NCBI GenBank assembly: GCA_036504515.1
Contig: DASXVA010000009.1
Coordinates: forward strand, 310,001 to 374,000
DNA: 64,000 nucleotides
Direction of reading: 5' to 3'
Source of the DNA: AWTP1-18 sp036504515
Lineage (GTDB): Bacteria > Pseudomonadota > Gammaproteobacteria > Burkholderiales > Rhodocyclaceae
Shown here: in pieces, positions 63,002 through 64,000 of the stretch
Numbering within the stretch: the first letter of the stretch is position 1
How the letters are laid out: each line of letters starts with the position of its first letter
Translations under genes and position numbers: made by a program
The notes under the pieces: generated by a model
The model's input: the letters and a program-made list of their open reading frames with translations, nothing else
Told to the model about the DNA's origin: nothing
Database searches by the model: none

Positions 63002-64000
63002 ATGAATCGTGACCTGAATAGTCTCTTCAATGCGTTGCAGGGGGATTTCGGCCAGCCGGATTTTTGGTGGCAGTGCCTGGTGCTGGCGGCCTGCCTCGGT
63101 GTGGCTTTTGCGCTGTCCCAGGCGTTCAGGCAGCATACGGTGGTATCCCCCAGTGAATATCGTCTCAGTCAGGGCGGGCTGAAACGGCTGGTATTTCCCC
63201 TGACTGCATTGCTGCTGGTGTTTGTCAGCCGGGCAATTTTACGGGGTTGGCATCCGGTCAATCTGCTGTCTGTGGCTTTGCCACTGCTTGGGTCTTTGGC
63301 AGTGATTCGCTCGGTGTTCTATACGCTGCGGGTGTCTTTTCGTTCATCAACCTGGCTGGTGAGTTTTGAGCGGGTGTTTTCCCTGATCGTCTGGCTGGTG
63401 GTGGCCTTGCATATTCTCGGGCTGCTGGCGCCGGTGATCGATATGCTGGAGGACGTGAGTTTCTCGGTGGGCAAACAGCATCTCAATCTTTGGCTGATCG
63501 GGCAGGGCGTGGTGACGGTGATTGCCAGTCTCCTGGTGGCCCTTTGGGTTGGCGGTCTCGTCGAGGGAAGGCTGGTGGCGACCCAAGGGCTGGATGGCAA
63601 TCTGCAATTGGTGTTTTCCCGGCTGATCAAATCCTTGCTGCTGCTGGTTGCCGTCATGATCAGCCTGCCCTTGGTGGGCATAGACCTGACCACGCTTTCC
63701 GTTTTTGGCGGTGCCCTTGGCGTGGGCTTGGGCTTTGGTTTGCAGAAGGTGGCCAGCAATTATGTGTCCGGCTTCATCATCCTGCTGGATCGTTCCATCC
63801 GTATTGGCAATGTGATTTCAGTGGGGGGTGATCGGGGCGAAGTCACGCGGATTACTACCCGCTATACCGTGCTGCGTTCATCGACCGGCGTCGAGGCCAT
63901 TGTTCCCAATGAAATCTTCATGGGGTCCGTGGTCCAGAACGAATCCCTGACGGATCGCCGGGTGCGTTTGGCCCTTCAGGTTCAGGTTGCCTATGCCACA
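63002..64000 (+). CDS. MscS-family mechanosensitive channel (cut by window edge)
   Basis: A membrane protein, 333 residues of which are in the window: several N-terminal helices, then the pore helix and beta domain, with GALGVGLGFGLQKVASNYVSG and DRSIRIGNVI, as in MscS. It releases solutes under membrane tension. The C-terminal part is missing. An in-frame ATG at 62987 adds five residues. Confidence 0.88.
   Translation, partial: MNRDLNSLFNALQGDFGQPDFWWQCLVLAACLGVAFALSQAFRQHTVVSPSEYRLSQGGLKRLVFPLTALLLVFVSRAILRGWHPVNLLSVALPLLGSLAVIRSVFYTLRVSFRSSTWLVSFERVFSLIVWLVVALHILGLLAPVIDMLEDVSFSVGKQHLNLWLIGQGVVTVIASLLVALWVGGLVEGRLVATQGLDGNLQLVFSRLIKSLLLLVAVMISLPLVGIDLTTLSVFGGALGVGLGFGLQKVASNYVSGFIILLDRSIRIGNVISVGGDRGEVTRITTRYTVLRSSTGVEAIVPNEIFMGSVVQNESLTDRRVRLALQVQVAYAT

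Overview
The window reads as chromosome of a diazotrophic betaproteobacterium, most likely of the Rhodocyclales (relatives of Azospira, Dechloromonas, Azoarcus). This is inferred from the gene set (nifLA next to an rnf operon, nifE/N/Q/F, a large molybdenum locus, ubiM- and selO-like genes) and not from a database search. It is dense, GC-rich accessory sequence for nitrogen fixation and molybdenum supply, followed by housekeeping genes from about 42 kb. No tRNA, rRNA, CRISPR array or intact insertion sequence was seen.

Layout. 1-7.7 kb: nitrogenase cofactor genes (nifN cut by the left edge, nifE, nifQ) with unknown genes, a DedA-rhodanese fusion and an SDR reductase; nifE and nifN are not adjacent and nifN has its own sigma-54 promoter and NifA site. 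7.8-17.7 kb: ten closely packed minus-strand genes that look like one operon: LLM flavin oxidoreductase, metal-chelate binding protein, truncated globin with a His/Cys-rich head, an unknown protein, TonB, ExbB, ExbD, a TonB-dependent receptor, a second binding protein and a di-heme cytochrome. 17.9-23 kb: FecCD/MolB-like permease and ATPase, TupA-like binding protein, second TonB-dependent receptor. 23.3-29.4 kb: modD, modG, modEABC, a 2H phosphoesterase and a NifX-like protein. 29.5-33 kb: NosR-like protein, thiol peroxidase, thioesterase. 33-42 kb: nifA and nifL divergent from rnfABCDGEH. 42-51.9 kb: two GGDEF proteins, HIT, LemA/TPM genes, WbuC cupin, DinG-like helicase, Hsp15. 52-54 kb: small AT-richer island with a TIR-DUF3298 protein and a WYL protein, a defence candidate. 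54.3-64 kb: nifF, ubiM-like, selO, a 40-residue membrane ORF, hrpA, a CinA/MoaB-like protein, and an MscS channel cut by the right edge.

How it fits together. NifL/NifA would switch on sigma-54 promoters seen before nifN, an unknown gene 5' of nifE, nifQ, nifLA, rnf and nifF. Rnf and NifF supply low-potential electrons; NifE/N/Q and the NifX-like protein handle the cofactor. The Mo island supplies its metal. Five near-identical 24-bp sites (shared core TATGTACT) and one weaker site lie in control regions of this island, including those of modE and of the ten-gene TonB operon. They fit a ModE operator and suggest that a TonB-dependent route for chelated molybdenum (or tungsten) is under molybdate control. 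That operon, with its flavin oxidoreductase and globin, is the best candidate here for an undescribed system.
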